A DNA stretch of 7,670 bases from Paracoccaceae bacterium (GCA_003512825.1 DOOI01000104.1:1-7670); one strand, 5' to 3'. Shown: positions 1 through 6,419, counted from the stretch's first letter. Made by a program: numbers and translations. Notes: generated from the sequence alone by a model not told the origin.

Positions 1-1223
1 AGGCGGCCGTCTCGGCTTCTGATCCGGAGCGCGCATTGGCCGCTCATTTGCCTCAGCGGCCCAAGGTGCGAACAGTGGTGATTGGCGCAGGGAAAGGGGC
101 CGCTCAGATGGCGGCGGCGTTTGAGCGGCTGTGGGGACCCTGCGAAGGGGTTATTGTCACGCGCTACGGCTATGCCTGTGAGACGCAATACATCCGCGTG
201 ATGGAAGCCGCTCATCCGGTACCGGATGCCGCAGGGCTGGATGCGTCCGCGGCGCTGTTTGCGGCCTTGGAGGGTTTGACGGCAGAGGATTTGGTTGTGG
301 CGCTGGTTTGTGGAGGCGGATCGGCTTTGTTGCCTGCGCCTGCAGAAGGCCTGAGTTTTGACGATGAGGTGGCGTTGAACAAGGCGCTCTTGGCGTCGGG
401 TGCACCGATTGGGGTGATGAATGCGATCCGCAAGCAAGTAAGCCGGATCAAGGGGGGGCGTCTGGCATTGGCGGCCTATCCGGCGCAGGTGGTTTCACTG
501 ATCGTTTCGGATGTACCGGGAGACGACCCGGCGCAAGTGGCCTCTGGACCAACGGTGCCGGATGCGATGGGCAAGGCCGAAGCCCTAGGGCTGGCGTCGG
601 CCTATGGTGTGGTTTTGCCCCCGTCCGTGGCCACATGGTTGGCGACATCGCCGGAGCCGCCTTTGCCTGATGATCCACGATTTGATGGACATGTGGTTCA
701 AGTGGTGGCCTCTGCTGCGCGGTCGCTTGAGGCAGCGGCAGATGTGGCGGGCGCGGCGGGCGTGAAGGCGGCGATCTTGTCGGATGCGATGGAGGGAGAG
801 GCGCGCGACGTTGGCTTGGTGCATGCGGCCCTTGCGCGTGAAGTTGTGACGCGGTCGCGGCCCTTTGTGGCGCCTGTGGTTTTGTTGTCTGGGGGCGAGA
901 CGACGGTGACGCTTCGGGCCGATGGCGGCGGGCGTGGTGGGCGGAATACTGAATTCTTGTTGAGTTTCGCACGCGCTATCGATGGGCTGGCCGGGGTGGC
1001 TGCATTGGCGGCAGATACGGATGGGATTGACGGGACCGAGCCGAATGCGGGTGCGTTTGCTACGGGCGAGACCGCGCGTGCGATGCGGGCGGCGGGGGTC
1101 GATCCGGGAGCCGCATTGGCCAAGCATGATGCGTGGGGCGCATTTGACGCCGTCGGCGCAATTTTTGCACCGGGCCCTACGGGGACGAATGTAAATGATT
1201 TTCGCGCGGTCATCATCCGATGA
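1..1223 (+). CDS. gckA: glycerate 2-kinase (MOFRL family, GckA/TtuD type), 5' end outside window
   Basis: Phosphorylates D-glycerate with ATP to 2-phosphoglycerate in the cytoplasm, feeding glyoxylate-, hydroxypyruvate- or tartronate-derived carbon into lower glycolysis. About 406 residues are visible. The frame is open to the left edge: the first in-frame initiator is a TTG at 36, but the 11 codons before it are also open and read like the usual N-terminus (ASDPERALAAHLP), so the true start lies upstream and the gene is only slightly truncated by the window. Numbering from that TTG, family motifs are GAGKGAAQMA (17-26), AAHPVPDAAGL (58-68), the glycine-rich CGGGSALLPAP (92-102), SRIKGGRLA (136-144), SDVPGDDP (159-165) and a C-terminal MOFRL domain (about 281-393) with SGGETTVT, GGRGGRN, DTDGIDG and TGTNVNDF. 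Homologues have been annotated as hydroxypyruvate reductase; the MOFRL architecture supports the kinase. It converges on the minus-strand BKACE gene. Confidence 0.9.
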   Translation, partial: AAVSASDPERALAAHLPQRPKVRTVVIGAGKGAAQMAAAFERLWGPCEGVIVTRYGYACETQYIRVMEAAHPVPDAAGLDASAALFAALEGLTAEDLVVALVCGGGSALLPAPAEGLSFDDEVALNKALLASGAPIGVMNAIRKQVSRIKGGRLALAAYPAQVVSLIVSDVPGDDPAQVASGPTVPDAMGKAEALGLASAYGVVLPPSVATWLATSPEPPLPDDPRFDGHVVQVVASAARSLEAAADVAGAAGVKAAILSDAMEGEARDVGLVHAALAREVVTRSRPFVAPVVLLSGGETTVTLRADGGGRGGRNTEFLLSFARAIDGLAGVAALAADTDGIDGTEPNAGAFATGETARAMRAAGVDPGAALAKHDAWGAFDAVGAIFAPGPTGTNVNDFRAVIIR

Positions 1224-1232
1224 GCGCAGGCG

Positions 1233-1253
1233 GCCCCGGGCATAACCCGGGGC
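1233..1253. terminator. GC-rich hairpin between convergent genes, possible bidirectional terminator
   Basis: A perfect 8-bp stem, GCCCCGGG (1233-1240) with CCCGGGGC (1246-1253), encloses the 5-nt loop CATAA. It sits in the 43-bp gap between the stops of the glycerate kinase gene (plus) and the BKACE gene (minus), where a shared terminator is expected. Neither side has a T-run, so it is not a canonical intrinsic terminator; it could instead stall polymerase or protect mRNA 3' ends. Confidence 0.55.
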
Positions 1254-1266
1254 GCGCATAGAGGGA

Positions 1267-2097
1267 TCAGACGGGTTTGAGGCCAAGCATGGCGCGCGCC
1301 TCGGTGACGGTGGCCACGGGGCGTTCGTATTTTTCGCAAAGATCGGTGATGCGTTTCACAAGCGCCGCGTTGGAGGGGGCGAGGGTGTGCTTGTCAATCC
1401 GCACGTTATCTTCCAGCCCGGTGCGTGCATGGCCACCAGAGGCGACACACCATTCGTTGAGCACGATCTGACCCGGACCAATGCCCGCAGCGCACCATTC
1501 GGCGGAAGGCATCAGGCGCTTGACGGTTTCGATGTAGAAATCAAAGGTGGGGCGATCAACGGGCATGGCATTTTTGACGCCCATGACGAATTGCACATAC
1601 ATGTTGCCGGGGATGCGGCCATCGGCATTCATTTTGGCGGCTTGGTGGATATGCGACAGATCGAAGGCCTCGATCTCGGGTTTGACGCCGTAGGTTTTCA
1701 TCTCGGAGGCCAGCCAGTCGACGAGATCTGGCGGGTTTTCGTAGACGCGGGTGGGGAAGTTGTTTGAACCCACCGAGAGCGACGCCATGTCTGGGCGCAG
1801 TGACAGCATGGCACCGCGTGCTTGGCCTGCACCCGAGCGCCCCCCGGTGGAAAACTGGATGATCATGCCTGGGCAATGCTTGTCCAGGCCTTCTTTGAGG
1901 CGGGCAAATTTTTCGGGGTCGGAAGAAGGGGTTTCATCATCGTTTCGCACATGGGCGTGCACGATCCGTGCGCCTGCTTCGAAGGCTTCATGGCTCGATT
2001 CGACTTGTTCGGCCACGGAGATTGGAACGGCAGGGTTATCGGCTTTTTTCGCCAAAGACCCGGTGATGGCTACGCAGATAATACAGGGTTTGGTCAT
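1267..2097 (-). CDS. beta-keto acid cleavage enzyme (BKACE, DUF849 / Kce-like)
   Basis: Predicted Zn-dependent enzyme that condenses a beta-keto acid with acetyl-CoA and cleaves it to acetoacetate and a new acyl-CoA. The 276 aa match the usual family length. Seen in the sequence: N-terminal ITGS (11-14); the metal motif VHAHVR with H47 and H49; FSTGGRSG (82-89); PEIEAFD (140-146) carrying the acidic residue expected as base; and GGHARTGLEDN (221-231), with R225, E229 (third zinc ligand by comparison with Kce) and D230. All positions lie within one or two residues of those in Kce. The ATG at 2097 has an AAGGAG about 10 nt upstream. It lies 77 bp downstream of the cyclase gene on the same strand and is probably co-transcribed with it. 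Family members are often annotated '3-keto-5-aminohexanoate cleavage protein', but none of the lysine-fermentation or carnitine genes are nearby, so the substrate is unknown. Confidence 0.9.
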   Translation of the reverse strand: MTKPCIICVAITGSLAKKADNPAVPISVAEQVESSHEAFEAGARIVHAHVRNDDETPSSDPEKFARLKEGLDKHCPGMIIQFSTGGRSGAGQARGAMLSLRPDMASLSVGSNNFPTRVYENPPDLVDWLASEMKTYGVKPEIEAFDLSHIHQAAKMNADGRIPGNMYVQFVMGVKNAMPVDRPTFDFYIETVKRLMPSAEWCAAGIGPGQIVLNEWCVASGGHARTGLEDNVRIDKHTLAPSNAALVKRITDLCEKYERPVATVTEARAMLGLKPV

Positions 2098-2137
2098 GAC
2101 GCGCGGACTCCTTTTTCGGGGGGTGGCCCGAGATTAG

Positions 2138-2166
2138 TTGACATTGCCACATATCTTTATTGTCAA
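2138..2166 (-). promoter_or_regulatory. inverted repeat TTGACA-N17-TGTCAA upstream of BKACE gene
   Basis: Perfect 6-bp arms (2138-2143 and 2161-2166) flank 17 AT-rich bases in the gap between the cyclase stop and the BKACE start. Read on the minus strand, one arm is a consensus -35 hexamer (TTGACA), but no good -10 follows at 16-18 bp. It may be a regulator site or part of an internal promoter for the BKACE gene. The AT-rich content stands out from the GC-rich surroundings. Confidence 0.35.
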
Positions 2167-2174
2167 GCAAGAGG

Positions 2175-3203
2175 TCAGACTGTGGCGATGGGAGTGACGG
2201 GGGAGCCAACGGCACCGGGAAGCCGCAATGGCGGGGCGGTGAGGAAAAAGCGGGAGCGGTTCTGGCCGCGCAGGTATTGGGCAAGCGGGGTGAGGTGCCA
2301 AAGTTCGCCCAAGGGGATCCCCAGTTTGAAAAGGCAGAGTTCGTGGAGTGGCAAGATCGAGCAGTCGTGGCCCGCCGTGTCGCAGGGGCGGGCAGGGTAG
2401 GCTTCGACAGCGTAGTTGTCGGCGATGAGGGCCGAGACGCCGCTGTCGCGCAAGAAACCTTGCAGGTCTGGGCAACGACCATCGAGAACGGCATATTGGT
2501 TGTGCAGCAGGTCGTCGGACGGATTTTTCGCGGCGTCCAGAAGCGCTTGGGCGAAGCCCGTGTGGAGGCACAGCATGTCACCAGCTTCGACGCTCACACC
2601 ATCGGCGGCCAGCACAAGGGCCAGATCGGCGCCAGTGATCAGGCGGCGTGCGGGGCCGAAATGTGCGAGGAGATCGACAAGCACGGCGCGGCCTTGGATC
2701 CCGTGGACGGCAAAATTTTCGATCCCCAAGCGTTTGGCGGCCGAGGTTGATGTAACGCCGGGGCCTGCATCGGCGACGCTGGTCGGGCCGACAACGTCTT
2801 CGCCACCGCGCCAACCGTTGTAGAAAACATGTTCTGCAATACCGTCGCCATCGGCGTCGAAGCGTTGGCCAACATGAGCGAAGCTGTCCCATTGGGTGGA
2901 GTATTGCAGGTGAAGGAGGGCGAGATCATCGCAGATCACGTCGGGCGCATCGGGCACGGCGACGTTGAAATTGGCAGATTGGCCGCGCATTGTCGGGCGC
3001 AGCACGGGGGGATGACGGCGTGGATTGAGGCCGGCGCCGCCGGGATAATCCAGTGGGAGCGAAAGGCAGAAGCTGCGGCCATCGTGGACTTCCGCGACAC
3101 CTTGTCGGACCTTTTCAGGGGTGATGAGGTTTAGGCGCCCCAATTGATCATCGGGGCCAAAATCGCCCCAATTCGAGCCGTCTGGCCTATGTGTCCAACG
3201 CAT
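2175..3203 (-). CDS. cyclase-family protein (PF04199), metal-dependent hydrolase-like
   Basis: A 342-residue protein of the cyclase / kynurenine-formamidase-like superfamily, belonging to the longer bacterial and fungal branch. N-terminal RWTHRPDGSNWGDFGPDDQLGRLN (2-25) is typical of that branch. The segment aligning with the kynurenine formamidase metal motif HxGTHxDxxxH reads QYSTQWDSFAH (100-110): the aspartate (D106) and last histidine (H110) are kept, but two metal-binding histidines are glutamines (Q100, Q104). Later conserved pieces are ADNYAVEAYP (261-270) and HELCLFKLGIPLGELWHL (287-304). The frame is open further upstream to 3311, but the ATG at 3203 is chosen because GGAGG lies 7 nt before it and the extra 36 residues do not resemble the family. 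It is first gene of a probable operon with the downstream BKACE. It may open or hydrolyse a cyclic or amide substrate to supply a keto acid; the substrate cannot be told from sequence. Confidence 0.85.
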   Translation of the reverse strand: MRWTHRPDGSNWGDFGPDDQLGRLNLITPEKVRQGVAEVHDGRSFCLSLPLDYPGGAGLNPRRHPPVLRPTMRGQSANFNVAVPDAPDVICDDLALLHLQYSTQWDSFAHVGQRFDADGDGIAEHVFYNGWRGGEDVVGPTSVADAGPGVTSTSAAKRLGIENFAVHGIQGRAVLVDLLAHFGPARRLITGADLALVLAADGVSVEAGDMLCLHTGFAQALLDAAKNPSDDLLHNQYAVLDGRCPDLQGFLRDSGVSALIADNYAVEAYPARPCDTAGHDCSILPLHELCLFKLGIPLGELWHLTPLAQYLRGQNRSRFFLTAPPLRLPGAVGSPVTPIATV

Positions 3204-3210
3204 ATCGGAT

Positions 3211-3215
3211 CCTCC
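3211..3215 (-). promoter_or_regulatory. ribosome binding site GGAGG for the cyclase gene
   Basis: On the minus strand GGAGG is followed by 7 nt and then the ATG at 3203. This fixes the cyclase start well downstream of the longest open frame (3311). Confidence 0.75.
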
Positions 3216-3361
3216 ATCAGGCAATGCTGGCAGGGGCGGGGCGGTGAGGCAATGGCGAATGCAGCCGGGGGCACGCGTGGCGCGCTGCAAGGATGCGGCG
3301 AGACTTGCCAAAGCGGTCAGGCTGCGCCTCGGATTGGTTTCTGGGACGGATATTTGGACGC

Positions 3362-3392
3362 AAAAAAAGGCCGCGCTTTGACGCGCGGCCTT
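3362..3392 (-). terminator. rho-independent terminator of mcd
   Basis: On the minus strand a perfect 10-bp stem (AAGGCCGCGC / GCGCGGCCTT, 3383-3392 with 3367-3376) with a 6-nt loop is followed directly by seven T residues (3362-3368 as A on the plus strand). It begins about 20 nt after the mcd stop codon. It separates mcd from the cyclase/BKACE operon, which must then have its own promoter between about 3204 and 3360; no convincing -35/-10 pair was seen there. Confidence 0.92.
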
Positions 3393-3412
3393 GGAAAGGG
3401 GCTGTGATGTGA

Positions 3413-5107
3413 TCAGTCGAGCAGGCGACGTGCGATCACTTGTGCCTGAATTTCGGCAGCACCTTCAAAGATATTGAGGATGCGGGCGTCGCAAAGGATG
3501 CGGGAAATCTTGTATTCCAGCGCGAAGCCATTGCCGCCATGGATTTGCAAGGCATTGTCGGCAGCTGCCCATGCGACGCGCGCCCCAAGGAGCTTGGCCA
3601 TGCCAGCTTCTAGATCGCAGCGGCGCTCGTGGTCTTTTTCCCATGCAGAGAAATAGGTGAGCTGGCGCGCGACCATGATTTCCACCGCCATCATCGCCAA
3701 TTTGGAGGCGACGCGCGGAAATTCGATCAAAGAGCGGCCGAATTGCTTGCGGTCCTTGGCGTATTGCATGCCCACGTCGAGCGCGCCTTGGGCCACGCCA
3801 ACGGCACGCGCCGCTGTTTGAATGCGTGCAGATTCGAATGTTTGCATCAACTGCTTGAAGCCTTGACCTTCGACACCACCAAGGAGGTTTTCGTCCTTCA
3901 CTTTGAAGTCGTCAAAGTTGACGGTGTATTCTTTCATGCCGCGATACCCGAGCACTTCGATTTCGCCACCTGAAAGACCGGGGTCGACGAAGGGCGTTTC
4001 GTCTGTGCCGGGTGTTTTCTCGGCAAGAAACATCGACAGGCCGCGGTAGTCATTGGTGTCGGGCACGGTGCGGGCCAGCACCGTCATCACATGGGTGCGT
4101 GCTGCGTGGGTGATCCACGTTTTATTGCCATTCACCACCCAAGTGTCGCCGTCTTTCTTGGCGCGCGTGCGAAGCGACCCCAGATCAGAGCCTGTATTTG
4201 GTTCGGTGAAAACGGCTGTCGGAAGGATTTCACCCGACGCCAGTTTGGGCAGCCATTTTTCTTTTTGTTCGGGCGTGCCGCCACAAAGGATCAATTCGGC
4301 GGCGATCTCGGAGCGGGTGCCCAAGGAGCCGACGCCGATATACCCGCGCGAAAGTTCTTCGGATACGACGACCATCGAGGCTTTGGTGAGGCCAAGACCA
4401 CCGAATTCTTCAGGAATGGTGAGGCCAAAGACGCCCATTTCAGCGAGGTCCTCGATGATTTCCATCGGGATCAATTCGTCTTTGAGGTGCCATTCATGCG
4501 CGAAAGGCTCTACTTTTTCGATCGAGTAGCGGCGGAATTGATCGCGGATCATTTCCAATTCTTCGTCGAGGCCGCTTGCGCCGACGGTGACATCCGCATT
4601 GCGCTCTTGCATCAATTCGACGAGGCGAATCCGGGCCGACTGGCTATTGCCGTAAGCGATCAGCGTCTCGATTTCAGGGATATCGAGGGCCGTGGTTTCG
4701 TTAGGTGACAGGCCAAGATCGCGCAGGCGGATGATTTCGCCTTGGTTCATCAAGATACCGCCCTTGATCTGAGCGAGATATTCCCCAAAGGAAATCTGCA
4801 AAAGCAGCTTTTCTACTTCGCCGAAGCGGGCTTGGTCGTGCAGCCGACCTGCCCAAGCGCGCATCTGGCGCAGCGATTCGACATAGGTGGCCAGCCATGC
4901 GAGGCCGTGAGTGGCGGTCTGATGGGCGTCCATTTTCTTGGCAGATACGCGGCCAGCTTCGCTGACGGTGTCTTTGACCCGCGCACGGGCCGCATCGAAT
5001 ACGGTTTCTACTGCAGGGACCACGATCGCGGTCAGGGAAAGCAGATCGGTCAGCAGGGCCGTATCGGCGCGCAGCATGTCTTGTCCATCATGGGCCATGT
5101 CGAGCAT
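3413..5107 (-). CDS. mcd: (2S)-methylsuccinyl-CoA dehydrogenase (ethylmalonyl-CoA pathway)
   Basis: FAD-dependent acyl-CoA dehydrogenase predicted to oxidise (2S)-methylsuccinyl-CoA to mesaconyl-CoA, passing electrons to electron-transfer flavoprotein, in EMC-pathway acetyl-CoA assimilation. At 564 aa it is about 170 residues longer than ordinary acyl-CoA dehydrogenases (about 380-400 aa). The extra length is an N-terminal, largely helical extension (1 to about 180) of the kind that marks Mcd. The dehydrogenase core follows: N-terminal helical domain (about 182-295), FTEPNTGSDLGS (300-311) in the flavin-binding beta domain, DRKQFGRSL (452-460), QIHGGNGF (521-528) and NIFEGAAEIQ (545-554). E548 is at the position of the catalytic base of medium-chain acyl-CoA dehydrogenase. 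Two starts are plausible: ATG 5107 (AGGA 9 nt upstream) or ATG 5098, three codons on (AAGGA 8 nt upstream). An intrinsic terminator follows, so it is probably monocistronic. A generic acyl-CoA dehydrogenase is the alternative; the extension argues against it. Confidence 0.88.
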   Translation of the reverse strand: MLDMAHDGQDMLRADTALLTDLLSLTAIVVPAVETVFDAARARVKDTVSEAGRVSAKKMDAHQTATHGLAWLATYVESLRQMRAWAGRLHDQARFGEVEKLLLQISFGEYLAQIKGGILMNQGEIIRLRDLGLSPNETTALDIPEIETLIAYGNSQSARIRLVELMQERNADVTVGASGLDEELEMIRDQFRRYSIEKVEPFAHEWHLKDELIPMEIIEDLAEMGVFGLTIPEEFGGLGLTKASMVVVSEELSRGYIGVGSLGTRSEIAAELILCGGTPEQKEKWLPKLASGEILPTAVFTEPNTGSDLGSLRTRAKKDGDTWVVNGNKTWITHAARTHVMTVLARTVPDTNDYRGLSMFLAEKTPGTDETPFVDPGLSGGEIEVLGYRGMKEYTVNFDDFKVKDENLLGGVEGQGFKQLMQTFESARIQTAARAVGVAQGALDVGMQYAKDRKQFGRSLIEFPRVASKLAMMAVEIMVARQLTYFSAWEKDHERRCDLEAGMAKLLGARVAWAAADNALQIHGGNGFALEYKISRILCDARILNIFEGAAEIQAQVIARRLLD

Positions 5108-5118
5108 CCTTTTTTATC

Positions 5119-5145
5119 CTGCGAAAGGAGTTAGAGCCTTCGCAG
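5119..5145 (-). promoter_or_regulatory. hairpin in the mcd 5' leader next to the start codon
   Basis: In the mcd transcript, CTGCGAAGG (5145-5137) can pair with CCTTTCGCAG (5128-5119), with one bulged base and an 8-nt loop. The stem ends 11 nt before the ATG at 5107 and partly covers the CAGGA that would serve that start; the AAGGA for the ATG at 5098 stays free. It could modulate translation or simply be an operator dyad in the DNA. Nothing identifies a known riboswitch. Confidence 0.4.
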
Positions 5146-5211
5146 TTGCAGCGCAACAAAAATACCCGAAAAAGCCTGCGACAATTTCGAAAGTTGCGCG
5201 TTGAAATTTCA
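5145..5211. promoter_or_regulatory. palindrome-rich divergent promoter region between mcd and the TauE/SafE gene
   Basis: Three perfect dyads lie within 67 bp of the 139-bp divergent intergenic region: GTTGC-AGC-GCAAC (5145-5157), TTTCGAAA (5185-5192) and TGAAATTTCA (5202-5211). GTTGCG recurs at 5193-5198. The first dyad (core TTGC-N3-GCAA) loosely resembles the TTTGCAAA-type sites bound by short-chain fatty acyl-CoA regulators such as RamB and PccR, which control acyl-CoA assimilation genes. No strong -35/-10 pair could be assigned on either strand. Confidence 0.4.
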
Positions 5212-5246
5212 GGGGAGTGGGCTAGCGATGGCTGGGAGGCTGTGCC

Positions 5247-6026
5247 ATGCATGAGCGCATGGAAACGCTGTTCCCTCTGACGCCTGTGCCGGTCTTTGCG
5301 GCTGCTGTTCTCATCACGCTCCTTGCGGGGACGGTGAAGGGGATCGTCGGTTTTGCCATGCCAATGGTGATGGTTTCGTTATTTTCCAGTGTGATGGACC
5401 CTGAATTGGGCTTGGCAGGGGTGATCTTGCCCGCCTTGGTCACCAATGTCGCGCAGGCCCTGCGGCAGGGCTGGCGGGCGGCGTGGGAGGCGATGGTGCA
5501 GTTCCGGCTTTTCCTTGGGGTCGGGTGTTTGGCGTTACTGATCTCGGCGCAGATGGTGCGGGTGTTGCCGCAAGAAATGCTGCTGCTGATGATTGGCGTG
5601 CCGGTGTCGTTTTTTTCTGCGCTGCAGCTTTTAGGCTGGACGCTAAAGCTGCCCAAGCGGGGGCAGGGGTGGATCGAATCGATTTTGGGGGGCGTTGCCG
5701 GGTTTATGGGCGGGTTTTCTGGAGTTTGGGGGCCGCCGACGGTGATGTATCTCACAGCGCTGAACACACCGAAGGACGCGCAAATGCGGGTGCAGGGTGT
5801 GATTTATGGGGCGGGGGCCGTGCTTTTGGTCGGCTCGCACTTGGTATCTGGCGTATTGCGGGCAGAGACGCTGCCGTTTTCGGCGGTGCTGGTGGTGCCA
5901 GCACTGATCGGCGTGGCAATCGGATCCGCGTTGCATGACCGGATTGACCAGCGCAGTTTTCGCAAAGCGACGCTGTTCGTTTTGCTGATCGTGGCACTGA
6001 ATTTGGTGCGACGCGGGCTGATGTGA
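5247..6026 (+). CDS. TauE/SafE family membrane protein (putative anion exporter)
   Basis: A 259-residue inner-membrane protein, the normal size for TauE/SafE proteins, which are linked to export of sulfite, sulfoacetate or other small organic anions. It is hydrophobic throughout, with about eight candidate membrane segments (roughly 14-33, 37-50, 54-70, 86-104, 109-131, 145-168, 183-204, 208-228 and 240-256; some may merge). The family's internal duplication is visible: GTVKGIVGFAMPM (28-40) and GGVAGFMGGFSGVWGPPTVMYL (148-169) are the two related glycine-rich loops. The ATG at 5247 has GGGAGG 7 nt upstream; a second ATG at 5259 is less well placed. It is divergent from mcd and its TGA abuts the stop of the convergent XRE gene. 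No sulfur or taurine gene is nearby, so the substrate is open; export of an organic acid is only a guess from the mcd neighbourhood. Confidence 0.87.
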   Translation: MHERMETLFPLTPVPVFAAAVLITLLAGTVKGIVGFAMPMVMVSLFSSVMDPELGLAGVILPALVTNVAQALRQGWRAAWEAMVQFRLFLGVGCLALLISAQMVRVLPQEMLLLMIGVPVSFFSALQLLGWTLKLPKRGQGWIESILGGVAGFMGGFSGVWGPPTVMYLTALNTPKDAQMRVQGVIYGAGAVLLVGSHLVSGVLRAETLPFSAVLVVPALIGVAIGSALHDRIDQRSFRKATLFVLLIVALNLVRRGLM

Positions 6027-6389
6027 TCAGCCTGCCTTGCGATCTGTGGTGCTGAGGCTGTCGATAAACGAACGGATCTGAGCGCGCACGCGGGTGTCGC
6101 TGATCCGTGCCACCATTGAGGCGATCTTGGCGCTTTCGTCATCGACGGGCGGAAGAGGGGAGGCGGTTATTTGGTCAAAGCCCGCGAAGAACTCGCCAGG
6201 CTCGATGGCGAGAATGCGTGAAACTTCAAAGAGTTTAGACGCGGAGATGCGATTGCGACCCAATTCGTATTTCTGAACTTGCTGGAAAGAAATGCCAAGA
6301 CCCTCGGCGACCTCGGTTTGGGTCATTCCGCGCAAGAGTCGGAACTCCTTGAGTTTTTTCCCAACATGGACATCTACTGGATGCGACAT
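6027..6389 (-). CDS. XRE-family transcriptional regulator (PraR-like)
   Basis: A 120-residue cytoplasmic DNA-binding protein. It begins MSHPVDVHVGKKLKEFRLLRGMTQ, matching the alphaproteobacterial group with 'PxDxHVGxRxRxxR' before the helix-turn-helix, which includes PraR of rhizobia. The Cro/CI-type HTH spans about 11-66, with the scaffold and recognition helices in TQTEVAEGLGISFQQVQKYELGRNRIS (23-49). The tail (about 75-120) is polar and ends in a helix (VRAQIRSFIDSL) likely used for dimerisation. The frame extends to a GTG at 6410, but the ATG at 6389 is preferred: GAGGGG lies 6 nt upstream and the family starts there. Its TGA at 6029-6027 directly abuts the stop of the TauE/SafE gene, forming TGATCA across the junction. 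Targets cannot be read from sequence; relatives act in stress, polymer accumulation or quorum-sensing control. Confidence 0.88.
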   Translation of the reverse strand: MSHPVDVHVGKKLKEFRLLRGMTQTEVAEGLGISFQQVQKYELGRNRISASKLFEVSRILAIEPGEFFAGFDQITASPLPPVDDESAKIASMVARISDTRVRAQIRSFIDSLSTTDRKAG

Positions 6390-6395
6390 TTTCTT

Positions 6396-6401
6396 CCCCT
6401 C
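6396..6401 (-). promoter_or_regulatory. ribosome binding site GAGGGG for the XRE gene
   Basis: On the minus strand GAGGGG is followed by AAGAAA and the ATG at 6389. It decides for that start over the GTG at 6410, which has no comparable site upstream. Confidence 0.7.
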
Positions 6402-6419
6402 TTGCGGCACAACTCAAAA

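Noticed and set aside
585..1339. Long minus-strand frames (213 and 233 aa) opposite the glycerate kinase gene
   Set aside because: They are arginine/proline/alanine-rich frames antisense to the MOFRL domain, with no family resemblance.
2160..2750. 196-aa plus-strand open frame opposite the cyclase gene
   Set aside because: It overlaps a well-supported minus-strand gene, has no ribosome binding site or recognisable domain, and fits the long shadow frames expected in GC-rich coding DNA.
3204..3311. 36-residue N-terminal extension of the cyclase protein
   Set aside because: The ATG at 3203 has a good GGAGG at 7 nt and matches the family start; the extension is low-complexity and its start lacks support.
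4091..4708. 205-aa plus-strand open frame opposite mcd
   Set aside because: It lies wholly inside mcd, whose acyl-CoA dehydrogenase motifs are unmistakable; its composition is that of an antisense shadow.
3413..5107. Mcd considered as a fusion of two unrelated genes because of its N-terminal extension
   Set aside because: The extension is a known feature of methylsuccinyl-CoA dehydrogenases and the frame is continuous.
6390..6410. GTG start at 6410 for the XRE gene
   Set aside because: Related proteins begin at the MSHPVDxHVG methionine, and the GAGGGG site serves the ATG at 6389.
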